Source of the DNA: Sutcliffiella horikoshii
Lineage (GTDB): Bacteria > Bacillota > Bacilli > Bacillales > Bacillaceae_I
Assembly: GCF_002157855.1 (NCBI RefSeq)
Contig: NZ_CP020880.1
Span: forward strand, 1,798,001 to 1,862,000
Length of the DNA stretch: 64,000 nucleotides
Direction of reading: 5' to 3'
Below, piece after piece: positions 35,497 through 44,265 of the stretch. A program made the position numbers and the translations under genes. The notes beneath the pieces are model-generated. The model had not been told where the DNA came from. It did no database searches and worked only from the letters and a program-made list of their open reading frames with translations. How positions within the stretch are numbered: the stretch's first letter is position 1; each line of letters opens with the position of its first letter.

Positions 35497-36288
35497 ATGG
35501 AAAAAGGGAAAGTAGTGACGCTAGAAGACCGTGTACCTAAAATCAAACAACAGAGAAAGCAAAAAGCTAACAGAAGATTAATCATATATCTTTCATTATT
35601 CTTCATTATGTTGTTTTTGATCATTTACTCGCAATCTCCACTTAGTAGGGTTTCTGGCTTAACTGTAAGCGGTAATTTACATGTAACAGATGAGGAAGTC
35701 ATAACATTAAGTGGTGTGACCAAAGAGACAAGCATCTGGCGTGTGAACGAAGAAAAAGCAGCTGAACTAATTCAGCAACACAAAGAAATTGCATCAGTGG
35801 AAGTTCAGAGAATCTTTCCTAACAGTGTTGAGATCACGATCGATGAATTTAAGCGGATAGCATATATATATGAAAATGGAAACTATTACCCTGTCATGGA
35901 AAATGGCAAAATGCTCTCTGTTTTGGATGAAGAGGATTCTTTGCCTGATGATGCTCCACTCATGTTGAATTGGAAGAATGGGGAGATGGTGGAGAATTTT
36001 ATTGTCGAATTAATAAAATTACCTGAATCCATTATCTACTCTATTTCAGAAATACATCATACACCAACAGACATCGATCCTTACCATATAACCATGTTCA
36101 TGAATGACGGTTATGAAGTAAGTGCAACGATCAGAGATTTCTCGGACAAGATGGCCGCCTATCCTTCCATTGTGGAACAGTTGGATCCAGAAGTTAAAGG
36201 TGTTATTAACTTGGAAGTAGGTACATTCTTCAAACCGTACGATACAGGTGGAGAGGAAGAGGAAGAAACAGATGAAAGTGACAGGTAA
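35497..36288 (+). CDS. divIB: Cell division protein DivIB (FtsQ)
   Basis: About 263-residue bitopic division protein: basic cytoplasmic start (EDRVPKIKQQRKQKANRR), membrane segment LIIYLSLFFIMLFLIIY, POTRA domain (LSRVSGLTVSGNLHVTDEEVITLSG...), beta domain, and a short acidic tail ending ETDESDR. It stabilises FtsL-DivIC at the septum. The start is uncertain: ATG 35497 fits the family N-terminus, but TTG at 35488 also lies behind GGTGGGGTG. Its end overlaps ylxW by 17 bases. Confidence 0.93.
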   Translation: MEKGKVVTLEDRVPKIKQQRKQKANRRLIIYLSLFFIMLFLIIYSQSPLSRVSGLTVSGNLHVTDEEVITLSGVTKETSIWRVNEEKAAELIQQHKEIASVEVQRIFPNSVEITIDEFKRIAYIYENGNYYPVMENGKMLSVLDEEDSLPDDAPLMLNWKNGEMVENFIVELIKLPESIIYSISEIHHTPTDIDPYHITMFMNDGYEVSATIRDFSDKMAAYPSIVEQLDPEVKGVINLEVGTFFKPYDTGGEEEEETDESDR

Positions 36289-36958
36289 ACATGTTGTCTT
36301 GTCCTTTGTTTGTCTAGTCCTTGGATTTATCGTCTCTTACTCGTTTCAACTTACAAGCGAGGAAGAAGTCGTAGGTACAGACAGACAATGGCAACGTGAT
36401 AGGGCAATTAGGGAAACCTTAATCAGAACAGAAGAACGAAACCTGGAATTGCAAAATGAATTACAAGAAAAACAAGAAGCGATTCAAACCATAGAAGAAG
36501 AGCTTGCAGAAGGTGAACAGCTTTTATTTAACTTGGTCGAAGATGTGGAAAAACTCCGCATGTTCAATGGAAATGTTAAAGTCCAGGGAGAAGGGGTGGA
36601 GGTTACCTTAGCAGACGCCTCTTATGTTCCTTCCGAGGAGAATATCAATAATTATATCGTGCATGAAAGTCACGTGTTTAAGGTAATGAATGAGCTGTTT
36701 ATATCAGGTGCTGCAGCGATAGCAATAAACGGACAAAGAATTACTAAAGACTCCTATATCATTTGCAATGGTCCTGTTATAACCATTGATGGAAATCAAT
36801 ATCCTGCGCCGTTCGTCATAACTGCAATTGGAGACTCTGAGGTGCTCATACCTGCACTCAGTATCCTAGGCGGGGTGAAAGATCAACTGGTTGCTGATAA
36901 TATTACAGTGAAGATGCAAAAAAAAGATCAAGTAGTTCTTGACCCTGTTATTCAATAA
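36272..36958 (+). CDS. ylxW: YlxW, DUF881 membrane-anchored protein
   Basis: 228-residue DUF881 protein: one N-terminal membrane segment (VVLSFVCLVLGFIVSYSF), a coiled coil (TEERNLELQNELQEKQEAIQTIEEELAEGEQ) and the conserved DUF881 C-terminal domain (VKVQGEGVEVTLADAS, AAAIAINGQRITKDSYIICNGPVI). Extracytoplasmic; function unknown, but always near divIB and ftsA in Bacilli. The start at 36272 follows GAGGAAGAGGAAG; it overlaps the divIB end. Confidence 0.92.
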   Translation: MKVTGKHVVLSFVCLVLGFIVSYSFQLTSEEEVVGTDRQWQRDRAIRETLIRTEERNLELQNELQEKQEAIQTIEEELAEGEQLLFNLVEDVEKLRMFNGNVKVQGEGVEVTLADASYVPSEENINNYIVHESHVFKVMNELFISGAAAIAINGQRITKDSYIICNGPVITIDGNQYPAPFVITAIGDSEVLIPALSILGGVKDQLVADNITVKMQKKDQVVLDPVIQ

Positions 36959-36997
36959 GGCTGAATGCATGCTTTGTGGTGAGGTAAGGTGTTCAAG

Positions 36998-37714
36998 ATG
37001 GACAAACGCAAATTTAGTTTTACCATTATTACAATTATTGTGGGATTGATGATTGCCATTCAATTTCAAACCGTACAGCAGCCAATCATCCGTGATACGC
37101 GCGATACATGGCAACTTAGAAGCGATTTGAATCAGGAGCAAGAAATACAATCACAAATTATCAAAGAAATAAGAAAGTATGACAAAATACTTGAAGACTA
37201 TTCCAAAGAACGTGATGAATCTAAAGAGACTATCGTTCGGGAAACGTTGGAAGAACTAAAAGTCAAAGCAGGGCTAACAGAAATGAAGGGACCGGGCATA
37301 AAGTTGACAGTCAAACCATTGTTTGACGAGGATGTCCTAGGTAATATACAGGAAAATATATCTGCAGATCTCCTCAGGAGGTTTGTTAATGAATTGAATT
37401 CCTATGGAGTGGAAGAAATAAGTATTGCCAACCAGCGGATTGTCAGCAATACGATAATTAGAGAAATAAATGGTAGGACGAAGGTAAACAATGCGTGGAT
37501 ACCTAATGCAAACTTTGAAATCATCGTAATTACAAGTGACCCGACGAAGCTTTATAATCGCCTGCAAGTATCCCGGGCAATGGATGAATTTGCGATAGAA
37601 AACCTATTGCTAGAAGTTTCCACACCAATTAATGAAGTAACCGTTCCGGCTTATGACGAACAGATACGTGTAAAGCATTTGGAACCGGTAAAAACCGGGA
37701 AGGAGGGGAACTGA
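36998..37714 (+). CDS. ylxX: YlxX, DUF881 membrane-anchored protein
   Basis: 238-residue paralogue of YlxW with the same layout: N-terminal membrane segment FSFTIITIIVGLMIAIQF, coiled coil, DUF881 domain (GPGIKLTVKPLF, GVEEISIANQRIVSNTIIREING). The two adjacent genes look like an old tandem duplication. ATG 36998 is preferred: AAGGTG at 36986-36991 is well spaced for it. Three bases separate it from sbp. Confidence 0.92.
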   Translation: MDKRKFSFTIITIIVGLMIAIQFQTVQQPIIRDTRDTWQLRSDLNQEQEIQSQIIKEIRKYDKILEDYSKERDESKETIVRETLEELKVKAGLTEMKGPGIKLTVKPLFDEDVLGNIQENISADLLRRFVNELNSYGVEEISIANQRIVSNTIIREINGRTKVNNAWIPNANFEIIVITSDPTKLYNRLQVSRAMDEFAIENLLLEVSTPINEVTVPAYDEQIRVKHLEPVKTGKEGN

Positions 37715-37716
37715 TC

Positions 37717-38079
37717 ATGTGGCTTCCTCTTCTGGGCTTGATTGTGGGAATTGTTTTGGGGCTATATTCCGAGATACGGGTTCCTGATGAATATTCCAAT
37801 TACTTATCGATTGCGGTGCTTGCTGCACTTGATACATTGTTCGGTGGAATTCGTGCTCATCTACAAAACAATTATGATGATAAAGTATTTGTATCCGGTT
37901 TTTTCTTTAATATCCTACTTGCAGCAAGTTTAGCTTTTCTAGGCGTACATCTTGGTGTAGACTTATATTTAGCTGCAGTTTTTGCTTTTGGAGTAAGGCT
38001 ATTTCAGAACATAGCAGTGATAAGAAGAATATTATTGTCAAAATGGTCGCTTTCTAAAGAAAAAAACGAAAAAAAATGA
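37717..38079 (+). CDS. sbp: Small basic protein Sbp (DUF1290)
   Basis: 120-residue integral membrane protein with about three hydrophobic segments and a Lys-rich C-terminus (LLSKWSLSKEKNEKK). The motif SIAVLAALDTLFGGIRAHLQ is the family core. Unknown function, conserved before ftsA in Bacilli. GGAGGGGA overlaps the ylxX end and serves as its ribosome binding site. Confidence 0.92.
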   Translation: MWLPLLGLIVGIVLGLYSEIRVPDEYSNYLSIAVLAALDTLFGGIRAHLQNNYDDKVFVSGFFFNILLAASLAFLGVHLGVDLYLAAVFAFGVRLFQNIAVIRRILLSKWSLSKEKNEKK

Positions 38080-38086
38080 TTTTAAA

Positions 38087-38115
38087 AAAGGGAAAACATC
38101 ATATTTGTGGAATAC
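38087..38115 (+). promoter_or_regulatory. Sigma-H-like promoter upstream of ftsA-ftsZ
   Basis: AAAGGGAAA (consensus RNAGGAWWW, one mismatch), 11-base spacer, GTGGAATAC (consensus RNNGAATWW, one mismatch). B. subtilis ftsAZ has a sigma-H promoter (P2) that raises FtsZ at the start of sporulation. A TATAAT at 38123-38128 may be part of a separate sigma-A promoter. Confidence 0.55.
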
Positions 38116-38191
38116 TTTCTAATATAATATGTTTTTCAAGTGTTGTTCTTAAATAATTGGTTTTTTTAGGAGTAGAAGGAGGTGCCATAGA

Positions 38192-39484
38192 ATGAACAGC
38201 AATGAAATATACGTCAGTTTGGACATCGGTACATCCAGTGTTAAAGTAATCATTGGAGAAATGGTGAATGATACTTTAAATATTATTGGAGTCGGTAATG
38301 TAAAATCAACAGGTTTAAGAAAAGGATCTATAGTAGACATAGATGAAACTGTTCATTCCATCAATAAGGCGGTTGAACAGGCTGAGAGAATGGTAGGGAT
38401 GCCAATTAACAGAGTGGTCGTTGGTGTCACCGGAAACCATGTACAACTTCAAGATTGCCATGGAGTGGTAGCAGTTTCAAGTGAAAACAGGGAAATTGGG
38501 AACGAAGACATCGCTAGGGTAATAGATGCCGCGCAAGTCTTTTCCATCCCTCCTGAGAGAGAAATCATTGATTGTATTCCAAAACAGTTCATCGTTGATG
38601 GATTGGATGAAATTAATGATCCGCGTGGAATGCTTGGTGTTCGCCTAGAGATGGAAGGTACCCTTATCACCGGGTCAAAAACAGTCTTACATAACTTACT
38701 GCGTTGTGTAGAGAAAGCTGGTTTGGAAATAACGGATATCTGCTTGCAGCCACTTGCTTCTGGTTCGATTGCACTGTCTAAGGACGAACGCAATTTAGGG
38801 GTGGCACTTGTGGACATTGGTGGAGGTTCAACTACCATTGCCGTATTTGAAGATGGATTCCTAAAGGCAACAAGTGTCTTACCTGTTGGCGGAGAGTACA
38901 TCACTAAAGACATTTCCATAGGTTTACGTACATCCACAGAAGACGCAGAAAAAATCAAACAAAAACATGGACATGCCTTTTATGACCATGCATCCGATGA
39001 AGAAGTATTCAGTGTACCGATTATCGGAAGTGATCAGCATCAACAATTCAGTCAACTTGAAATCTCTGATATTATAGAAGCAAGAATGGAAGAGATCTTT
39101 GAGCTTGTACAACACGAGATTAAAAGATTAGGTGTCCGGGAGATTCCTGGAGGCTATGTATTAACTGGCGGTGTAGTAGCAATGCCAGGTGTCCTGGAAT
39201 TGGCACAGTTGATACTTAACAATAATGTAAGGAAAGCTGTTCCGGATTATATAGGCGTAAGAGAGCCTCAATATACTACAGGAGTAGGTCTTATCCAATT
39301 TGCATACAAAAATGCAAAACTGCAAGGCAGAAAAATTGAAACTACATCAGCACCTAGCGAATACCCGGAAAAACGTAGTGGAAAACAAACTCAACAAAAA
39401 GTAAAGCAAGCAAAGCAACCAGTAAACGAAGAAGAAAAAGTAGGCAACAAAGTAAAAAAATTCTTCGGACTATTCTTTGAATAA
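38192..39484 (+). CDS. ftsA: Cell division protein FtsA
   Basis: 430-residue actin-like ATPase that tethers FtsZ to the membrane. Phosphate loops VSLDIGTSSVKVIIGE and GVALVDIGGGSTTIAVF, adenosine motif VLTGGVVAMPG, and a C-terminal amphipathic helix (NKVKKFFGLFFE) for membrane binding after a Gln/Lys-rich linker. AGAAGGAGGTG precedes the ATG. A repeat copy now separates it from ftsZ by 205 bases. Confidence 0.97.
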   Translation: MNSNEIYVSLDIGTSSVKVIIGEMVNDTLNIIGVGNVKSTGLRKGSIVDIDETVHSINKAVEQAERMVGMPINRVVVGVTGNHVQLQDCHGVVAVSSENREIGNEDIARVIDAAQVFSIPPEREIIDCIPKQFIVDGLDEINDPRGMLGVRLEMEGTLITGSKTVLHNLLRCVEKAGLEITDICLQPLASGSIALSKDERNLGVALVDIGGGSTTIAVFEDGFLKATSVLPVGGEYITKDISIGLRTSTEDAEKIKQKHGHAFYDHASDEEVFSVPIIGSDQHQQFSQLEISDIIEARMEEIFELVQHEIKRLGVREIPGGYVLTGGVVAMPGVLELAQLILNNNVRKAVPDYIGVREPQYTTGVGLIQFAYKNAKLQGRKIETTSAPSEYPEKRSGKQTQQKVKQAKQPVNEEEKVGNKVKKFFGLFFE

Positions 39485-39500
39485 GAATAAGGAATAACAT

Positions 39501-39632
39501 AGCTGTTGATTGGAGCACAGGGCGAAGACTCCTGAGGGAGATAGCGCTAGGTGGAGACCCCGCAGGCTTGCCGAGGAGGCTCCAGCAGCGCCCCTAGAAA
39601 AGCGAAGCCCAGTGCGGAAATCAACAGCGGTG
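39501..39632 (+). repeat. Dispersed repeat, copy 5 (forward) between ftsA and ftsZ
   Basis: Complete forward copy with perfect 10-base terminal inverted repeats (GCTGTTGATT ... AATCAACAGC). It occupies most of the ftsA-ftsZ gap and ends about 55 bases before the ftsZ start. Confidence 0.93.
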
Positions 39633-39689
39633 TTTTAACAGTTACTAGCTTTAGCTTGCAAGTACTTTCGAGAAATAGGAGGAACAGTC

Positions 39690-40859
39690 ATGTTAGATTT
39701 TGATAACAGTATCGATCAATTAGCTACCATAAAAGTAATCGGAGTTGGTGGAGGCGGAAACAACGCTGTAAACCGTATGATAGAGCATGGTGTTCAAGGA
39801 GTAGAGTTCATCGCTGTTAACACGGATGCTCAAGCTCTTAACCTATCAAAAGCAGAAGTAAAAATGCAAATCGGAGGCAAACTTACTCGTGGACTTGGAG
39901 CAGGTGCAAATCCTGAAGTAGGGAAAAAAGCTGCCGAAGAGAGTAAAGAGCAGTTAGAAGAAGTACTTAAAGGTGCAGACATGGTATTTGTCACAGCTGG
40001 TATGGGCGGAGGTACCGGTACTGGTGCAGCTCCTGTAATCGCACAAATTGCACGTGATCTTGGTGCATTGACTGTCGGTGTTGTAACAAGACCGTTTACT
40101 TTCGAAGGTCGTAAGCGTGCTACTCAAGCAGCTGGCGGTATTGCTTCCATGAAAGAAGGAGTAGATACGTTAATCGTTATCCCTAATGATCGTCTTCTTG
40201 AGATTGTTGATAAAAACACTCCAATGTTAGAAGCGTTCCGTGAAGCAGATAACGTCCTTCGTCAAGGTGTACAAGGTATCTCTGACCTGATTGCTACTCC
40301 AGGTTTAATCAACCTTGACTTTGCTGATGTGAAAACAATCATGTCCAACAAAGGTTCTGCATTGATGGGAATTGGTGTTGCTACAGGTGAAAACCGTGCA
40401 GCAGAAGCAGCGAAAAAAGCTGTATCTTCTCCTCTACTTGAAACTTCTATCGACGGAGCTCAAGGTGTATTAATGAACATTACAGGTGGCACTAACCTAA
40501 GCTTGTATGAAGTACAGGAAGCTGCAGACATCGTGGCATCTGCTTCTGATCAAGAAGTGAACATGATTTTCGGTTCTGTAATCAATGAAAACCTTAAAGA
40601 CGAAATCGTTGTAACGGTTATCGCTACAGGGTTCAGCGAAGCAGAAATTAATCATACAAAACAAGGTGCACGTCCAGTGTTCGGCGCTCAAAAAGCTCCG
40701 GCGCAAAAGCCACAACAACCGCAACGCGAAGTTAGACGTGAAGAGCCTGTTCAACAACAACAGGAACAACAAGAGCCACGTCGCCAGCAACAACCACAGC
40801 AACAAGAAGAAACGTTGGATATCCCAACATTCTTACGAAACAGAAATCGCCGCCGCTAA
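39690..40859 (+). CDS. ftsZ: Cell division GTPase FtsZ
   Basis: 389-residue tubulin homologue. Nucleotide-binding loops [15 protein letters not shown] and the tubulin signature [11 protein letters not shown] (near residue 105); T7 loop region [11 protein letters not shown]. The linker after residue 315 is dominated by Gln, Pro and Arg (runs of Q), and the C-terminal peptide [14 protein letters not shown] is the binding site for FtsA, SepF and others. AGGAGGAA precedes the ATG. Followed by a terminator. Confidence 0.98.
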   Translation: MLDFDNSIDQLATIKVIGVGGGGNNAVNRMIEHGVQGVEFIAVNTDAQALNLSKAEVKMQIGGKLTRGLGAGANPEVGKKAAEESKEQLEEVLKGADMVFVTAGMGGGTGTGAAPVIAQIARDLGALTVGVVTRPFTFEGRKRATQAAGGIASMKEGVDTLIVIPNDRLLEIVDKNTPMLEAFREADNVLRQGVQGISDLIATPGLINLDFADVKTIMSNKGSALMGIGVATGENRAAEAAKKAVSSPLLETSIDGAQGVLMNITGGTNLSLYEVQEAADIVASASDQEVNMIFGSVINENLKDEIVVTVIATGFSEAEINHTKQGARPVFGAQKAPAQKPQQPQREVRREEPVQQQQEQQEPRRQQQPQQQEETLDIPTFLRNRNRRR

Positions 40860-40884
40860 TTTTCATTAGCTCCAGGCTAAACCC

Positions 40885-40929
40885 AAAGCATCAAACCATT
40901 GAAAGTGAAAATGGTTTGGTGCTTTTTTA
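40885..40929 (+). terminator. Terminator after ftsZ
   Basis: AAAGCATCAAACCATT pairs with AATGGTTTGGTGCTTTTTT over a nine-base loop. Confidence 0.9.
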
Positions 40930-40950
40930 TTATTAAGGAAGTATAGGTAC

Positions 40951-41080
40951 GGTTGATTTCCGTTCCAGGCGCTTCGCTTGCCTGCGGGCGGTCCGTGAGC
41001 CTCCTCAGGCTTCGCCTTCCGGGGTCTCACCTGTCCCTTCCTCCCGCGGGCGTCTTCGCGCCTTCCACTCCAATCAACTA
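40951..41080 (-). repeat. Dispersed repeat, copy 6a (reverse, complete)
   Basis: GGTTGATTTCCGTTCCAGGC to CTCCAATCAAC; the full-length version of the truncated copies 2a and 3a. Confidence 0.9.
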
Positions 41081-41167
41081 GGGGACTTCATTCATTTAAG
41101 GGTTTATGAAAAAGCATCTTACCGAGTTAACATTGGATAAGCATTAACTTAACATCTACTTAATTTT

Positions 41168-41300
41168 AGCTGTGGATTGAAGCAAATGGCGTAGACTCCA
41201 GCGGGGGAGTAACGGTAGGTTGAGACCCCTGAAGCGTTGTGAGGAGGCTCAAGCACCGTCCCGAGGAAAGCGAAGCCGTTAGCGGTTAGGAACAGCGGTG
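41168..41300 (+). repeat. Dispersed repeat, copy 6b (forward, diverged)
   Basis: AGCTGTGGATTGAAGCAAAT to AGGAACAGCGG; the core is more diverged (GACCCCTGAAGCGTTGTGAG) than in other forward copies. It faces copy 6a across about 87 bases. Confidence 0.85.
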
Positions 41301-41352
41301 TTAAACCAAACAACAATACTTTACAACATCTTTCCTATCTCTAAGTATCCCC

Positions 41353-41361
41353 TCCGACAAA
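41353..41361 (-). promoter_or_regulatory. Candidate Spo0A box upstream of spoIIGA
   Basis: Minus strand TTTGTCGGA, close to the 0A box TTTGTCGAA, about 50 bases before the -35 region of the spoIIG promoter. Confidence 0.5.
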
Positions 41362-41406
41362 TAAGCAAAAAAACCTTCAAAAATTGTATTCTACCATCGG
41401 CAGGAA

Positions 41407-41439
41407 CTGACAGACTTTCTAATAGTAGTGATTTATACT
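41407..41439 (+). promoter_or_regulatory. spoIIG promoter with long spacer
   Basis: CTGACA (-35-like) at 41407-41412 and TATACT (-10) at 41434-41439 with a 21-base spacer. The B. subtilis spoIIG promoter is known for its abnormally long (22-base) spacer and dependence on phosphorylated Spo0A with sigma-A. Confidence 0.6.
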
Positions 41440-41477
41440 AGTTTCAAACATAAAAAGGTATAAATGAGGGACTAAAC

Positions 41478-42407
41478 TTGACCGTATATTTAGATGCGAT
41501 CTGGCTATTGAATTTTGGGTTTGATTTCCTGCTTTTAAAGATTACTGGTATCATCCTGAAACGAAAAATGGTGTCTTGGAGACTAATGCTGGGGGCATTT
41601 TTGGGTTCTTTAATTGTAGTACTCATGTTTACCCCACTACAGTCAATTGTTGCAAATCCATTCGTCAAAATGCTTTTCTCCCTCACGATTATACTCGCTG
41701 CATTCGGGTTCCATAGGCTCAGGGTATTTATAGAAAATCTAATTGTATTCTATGTTACTACCTTTTCTGTAGGCGGTGGTATGCTGGCAGTTCATTACGC
41801 CTTGCAAGTGGATCAACGTTTCGCCAATGAAACAGTTCAAAGCTTGACCACTGGACTTGGTGATCCTATTTCATGGATGTTCGTCCTCATCGGTTTTCCG
41901 GCCCTTTTATACTTATCAAAAAAGCAATTCCATGCAGTAGAAACAAGAAGATTTAAATATGATCAATTGGCCACTATCTCTATTACTGTTGAAAAGGAAG
42001 TGATTTCGTTACCAGGTCTTTTGGACAGTGGAAACCAGCTGTTAGATCCTATTACCAAAACCCCGGTCATGATTGTAGAGGTGGACTCTCTTCATGCATT
42101 TATCCCTCAAGAAATAATACAAGCCATGGACTCCATTGAACAAACACAAGGTTGGCCGACATTCTCAGAAGAGACGAAGTGGGTGGAGAGAATAAGAATC
42201 ATTCCATATCGTGCAGTTGGAAAAAGCACCAGCTTGATGCTTGCAATTAAGCCGGATAAAGCTGTCATTCACCATGATGGCAAACAGTATGAAACAAGTA
42301 AATTTCTGCTGGGGCTGACAAAAACAAAACTCTCTTCCGAAAGGGATTATGTATGTATCCTCCATCCGAAAATGCTACAGGGGGAAGTAGTTGAGCAGGT
42401 TTCATGA
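41478..42407 (+). CDS. spoIIGA: SpoIIGA, membrane protease that activates pro-sigma-E
   Basis: 309-residue aspartic-type protease: five N-terminal membrane segments (about residues 1-160) then a cytoplasmic protease domain with the catalytic motif LPGLLDSGNQLLDPITKTPVMIVE. VLMFTP, GLGDPISWMFVLIGFPAL and RIIPYRAVG are conserved with B. subtilis. It cleaves pro-sigma-E on a signal from SpoIIR. The start is TTG at 41478 behind GAGGGA. First gene of the spoIIG operon; sigE follows after 48 bases. Confidence 0.95.
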   Translation: MTVYLDAIWLLNFGFDFLLLKITGIILKRKMVSWRLMLGAFLGSLIVVLMFTPLQSIVANPFVKMLFSLTIILAAFGFHRLRVFIENLIVFYVTTFSVGGGMLAVHYALQVDQRFANETVQSLTTGLGDPISWMFVLIGFPALLYLSKKQFHAVETRRFKYDQLATISITVEKEVISLPGLLDSGNQLLDPITKTPVMIVEVDSLHAFIPQEIIQAMDSIEQTQGWPTFSEETKWVERIRIIPYRAVGKSTSLMLAIKPDKAVIHHDGKQYETSKFLLGLTKTKLSSERDYVCILHPKMLQGEVVEQVS

Positions 42408-42455
42408 AGCTATGCCAGAAATTCAGACATGAATTAGAAAAAGGGAGGAATTACT

Positions 42456-43175
42456 TTGGGGAAACTAAAGATTAAGGTTACTTATTTATGGTATAAATTA
42501 TTAATCAAGCTCGGATTGAAGACAGATGAAATTTATTATATAGGAGGAAGTGAAGCACTACCTCCTCCATTATCAAAAGAAGAAGAGGCACACCTGCTCA
42601 TCAAACTGCCTAATGGGGATCAAGCTGCAAGATCCATCTTAATAGAACGAAACTTGAGACTTGTTGTGTACATCGCAAGAAAGTTCGAAAACACGGGCAT
42701 AAATATTGAAGATTTGATCAGTATTGGAACAATTGGGCTTATTAAAGCGGTAAATACATTCAATCCTGAGAAAAAAATCAAACTTGCAACTTATGCTTCC
42801 CGCTGCATCGAGAATGAAATTTTAATGTATCTGCGCAGGAACAATAAGGTTCGTTCAGAAGTATCATTTGATGAACCTTTGAATATCGACTGGGATGGGA
42901 ATGAATTGTTGCTATCTGATGTGTTAGGAACTGAGGAAGATATCATCACAAAAGATCTGGAAGCAAATGTTGATCGAAAACTTCTATTGAAAGCTTTAGA
43001 ACAATTAAATGATAGGGAAAAACAAATTATGGAACTACGCTTTGGACTTATTGGCGGTGAAGAAAAAACGCAAAAAGATGTGGCAGATATGCTAGGAATT
43101 TCGCAATCATATATATCCCGTTTAGAAAAACGTATTATTAAAAGACTTCGAAAAGAATTCAACAAAATGGTGTAA
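42456..43175 (+). CDS. sigE: Sporulation sigma factor SigE (pro-sigma-E)
   Basis: 239-residue mother-cell sigma factor made as a precursor. The N-terminal pro-sequence ([29 protein letters not shown]) matches the B. subtilis one cut by SpoIIGA near residue 28. Regions 2 ([36 protein letters not shown]) and 4 ([18 protein letters not shown]... [20 protein letters not shown]) are complete. TTG start behind GGGAGGA. Confidence 0.97.
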   Translation: MGKLKIKVTYLWYKLLIKLGLKTDEIYYIGGSEALPPPLSKEEEAHLLIKLPNGDQAARSILIERNLRLVVYIARKFENTGINIEDLISIGTIGLIKAVNTFNPEKKIKLATYASRCIENEILMYLRRNNKVRSEVSFDEPLNIDWDGNELLLSDVLGTEEDIITKDLEANVDRKLLLKALEQLNDREKQIMELRFGLIGGEEKTQKDVADMLGISQSYISRLEKRIIKRLRKEFNKMV

Positions 43176-43230
43176 AAAAATTTTTTTAATGAATAATGCC
43201 AGCAGTGATAAGGAATGACATTATTTGTCA

Positions 43231-43260
43231 GAATAGATAGATTACTGCATATGCATATTT
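43231..43260 (+). promoter_or_regulatory. Candidate forespore (sigma-F/G) promoter of sigG
   Basis: GAATA, 18-base spacer, CATATTT; near the sigma-F/sigma-G pattern and about 60 bases before sigG. Judged by eye only. Confidence 0.35.
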
Positions 43261-43262
43261 TT

Positions 43263-43312
43263 CCCTCCTGAGGAGATACTTAACTCTGAACAGCAACTCC
43301 TGTTAGGAGGGG
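43263..43312 (+). promoter_or_regulatory. sigG leader that can sequester the ribosome binding site
   Basis: The ribosome binding site AGGAGGGG (43305-43312) is complementary to two upstream pyrimidine boxes: CTCCT at 43297-43301, forming a tight hairpin with loop GTT, and CCCTCCT at 43263-43269, forming a long-range stem. The second box can also pair locally with GAGGAG at 43270-43275. Alternative pairings fit the known translational damping of sigG in B. subtilis. Confidence 0.55.
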
Positions 43313-43317
43313 AAAGA

Positions 43318-44097
43318 ATGACACGTAATAAGGTAGAGATTTGTGGAGTAGACACCTCTAAACTTCCCGTTTTGAAAAATGAAGAAATGAGGAAGTTGTT
43401 TCGCGAAATGCAAGGTGGTGAGCTTTCTGCTCGTGAAAAGCTTGTGAATGGTAATTTAAGGCTTGTATTAAGTGTTATTCAACGGTTTAACAACCGTGGA
43501 GAATTTGTCGATGACTTATTTCAGGTAGGATGTATTGGATTAATGAAATCCATTGATAACTTTGATTTAGGTCAGAATGTTAAATTTTCTACATATGCAG
43601 TACCGATGATCATCGGGGAAATCAGACGTTATCTTCGTGACAATAACCCAATTAGAGTATCAAGGTCGTTACGTGATATCGCCTATAAAGCACTGCAAGT
43701 GAGAGAAAGATTGATGAGTGAAACATCCAGAGAGCCAACAGCTGAAGAGATTGCAAAGGTATTAGAAGTGCCTCACGAAGAGATTGTTTTCGCCCTAGAT
43801 GCTATCCAAGATCCTGTATCATTGTTTGAGCCAATTTACAATGATGGAGGAGATCCTATCTATGTTTTAGATCAGATTAGTGATGAAAAGAACAAGGATA
43901 TCCAATGGATAGAGGAGATTGCGCTTAAAGAAGGAATGAGACGCCTGAATGACAGGGAAAAGCTTATTTTGAGAAAACGTTTCTTTCAAGGAAAAACACA
44001 GATGGAAGTTGCTGATGAAATCGGAATTTCGCAAGCTCAAGTATCTCGACTGGAAAAGGCGGCAATCAAGCAGATGAATAAAAATATTCAAAGCTAA
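43318..44097 (+). CDS. sigG: Sporulation sigma factor SigG
   Basis: 259-residue late forespore sigma factor. N-terminal MTRNKVEICGVDTSKLPVLKNEEM is characteristic of sigma-G and contacts anti-sigma Gin/SpoIIAB. Region 2 (RLVLSVIQRFNNRGEFVDDLFQVGCIGLMKSIDNFD), region 3 and the region 4 helix-turn-helix (MEVADEIGISQAQVSRLEKAAIKQM) are complete. Translated from a strong but possibly masked ribosome binding site; terminator after the gene. Confidence 0.97.
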   Translation: MTRNKVEICGVDTSKLPVLKNEEMRKLFREMQGGELSAREKLVNGNLRLVLSVIQRFNNRGEFVDDLFQVGCIGLMKSIDNFDLGQNVKFSTYAVPMIIGEIRRYLRDNNPIRVSRSLRDIAYKALQVRERLMSETSREPTAEEIAKVLEVPHEEIVFALDAIQDPVSLFEPIYNDGGDPIYVLDQISDEKNKDIQWIEEIALKEGMRRLNDREKLILRKRFFQGKTQMEVADEIGISQAQVSRLEKAAIKQMNKNIQS

Positions 44098-44115
44098 TGC
44101 AGTAAAATATAAAAA

Positions 44116-44162
44116 TAAAAGTGCCAGTGTCCAATTATAAACGGATCACTGGTTCTTTTTTT
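44116..44162 (+). terminator. Terminator after sigG
   Basis: GTGCCAGTGTCC pairs with GGATCACTGG, then TTCTTTTTTT. Confidence 0.8.
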
Positions 44163-44265
44163 GGACAAGTATGTAATATCAATTAAAACTTTTTTCTTTT
44201 CCCTTCATGAAGACTGGTACACATATCATATAGTTAAGTATGATAGACAAAATGGAGGAATGAAA

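Noticed and set aside
36272-37714. ylxW and ylxX as one gene split by a frameshift
   Set aside because: Each has its own ribosome binding site, membrane segment and full DUF881 domain, so they are tandem paralogues.
40666-40869. Alternative frame over the end of ftsZ
   Set aside because: Arises from CAA-rich linker codons of FtsZ read in another frame; rich in Asn and Lys with no start signal.
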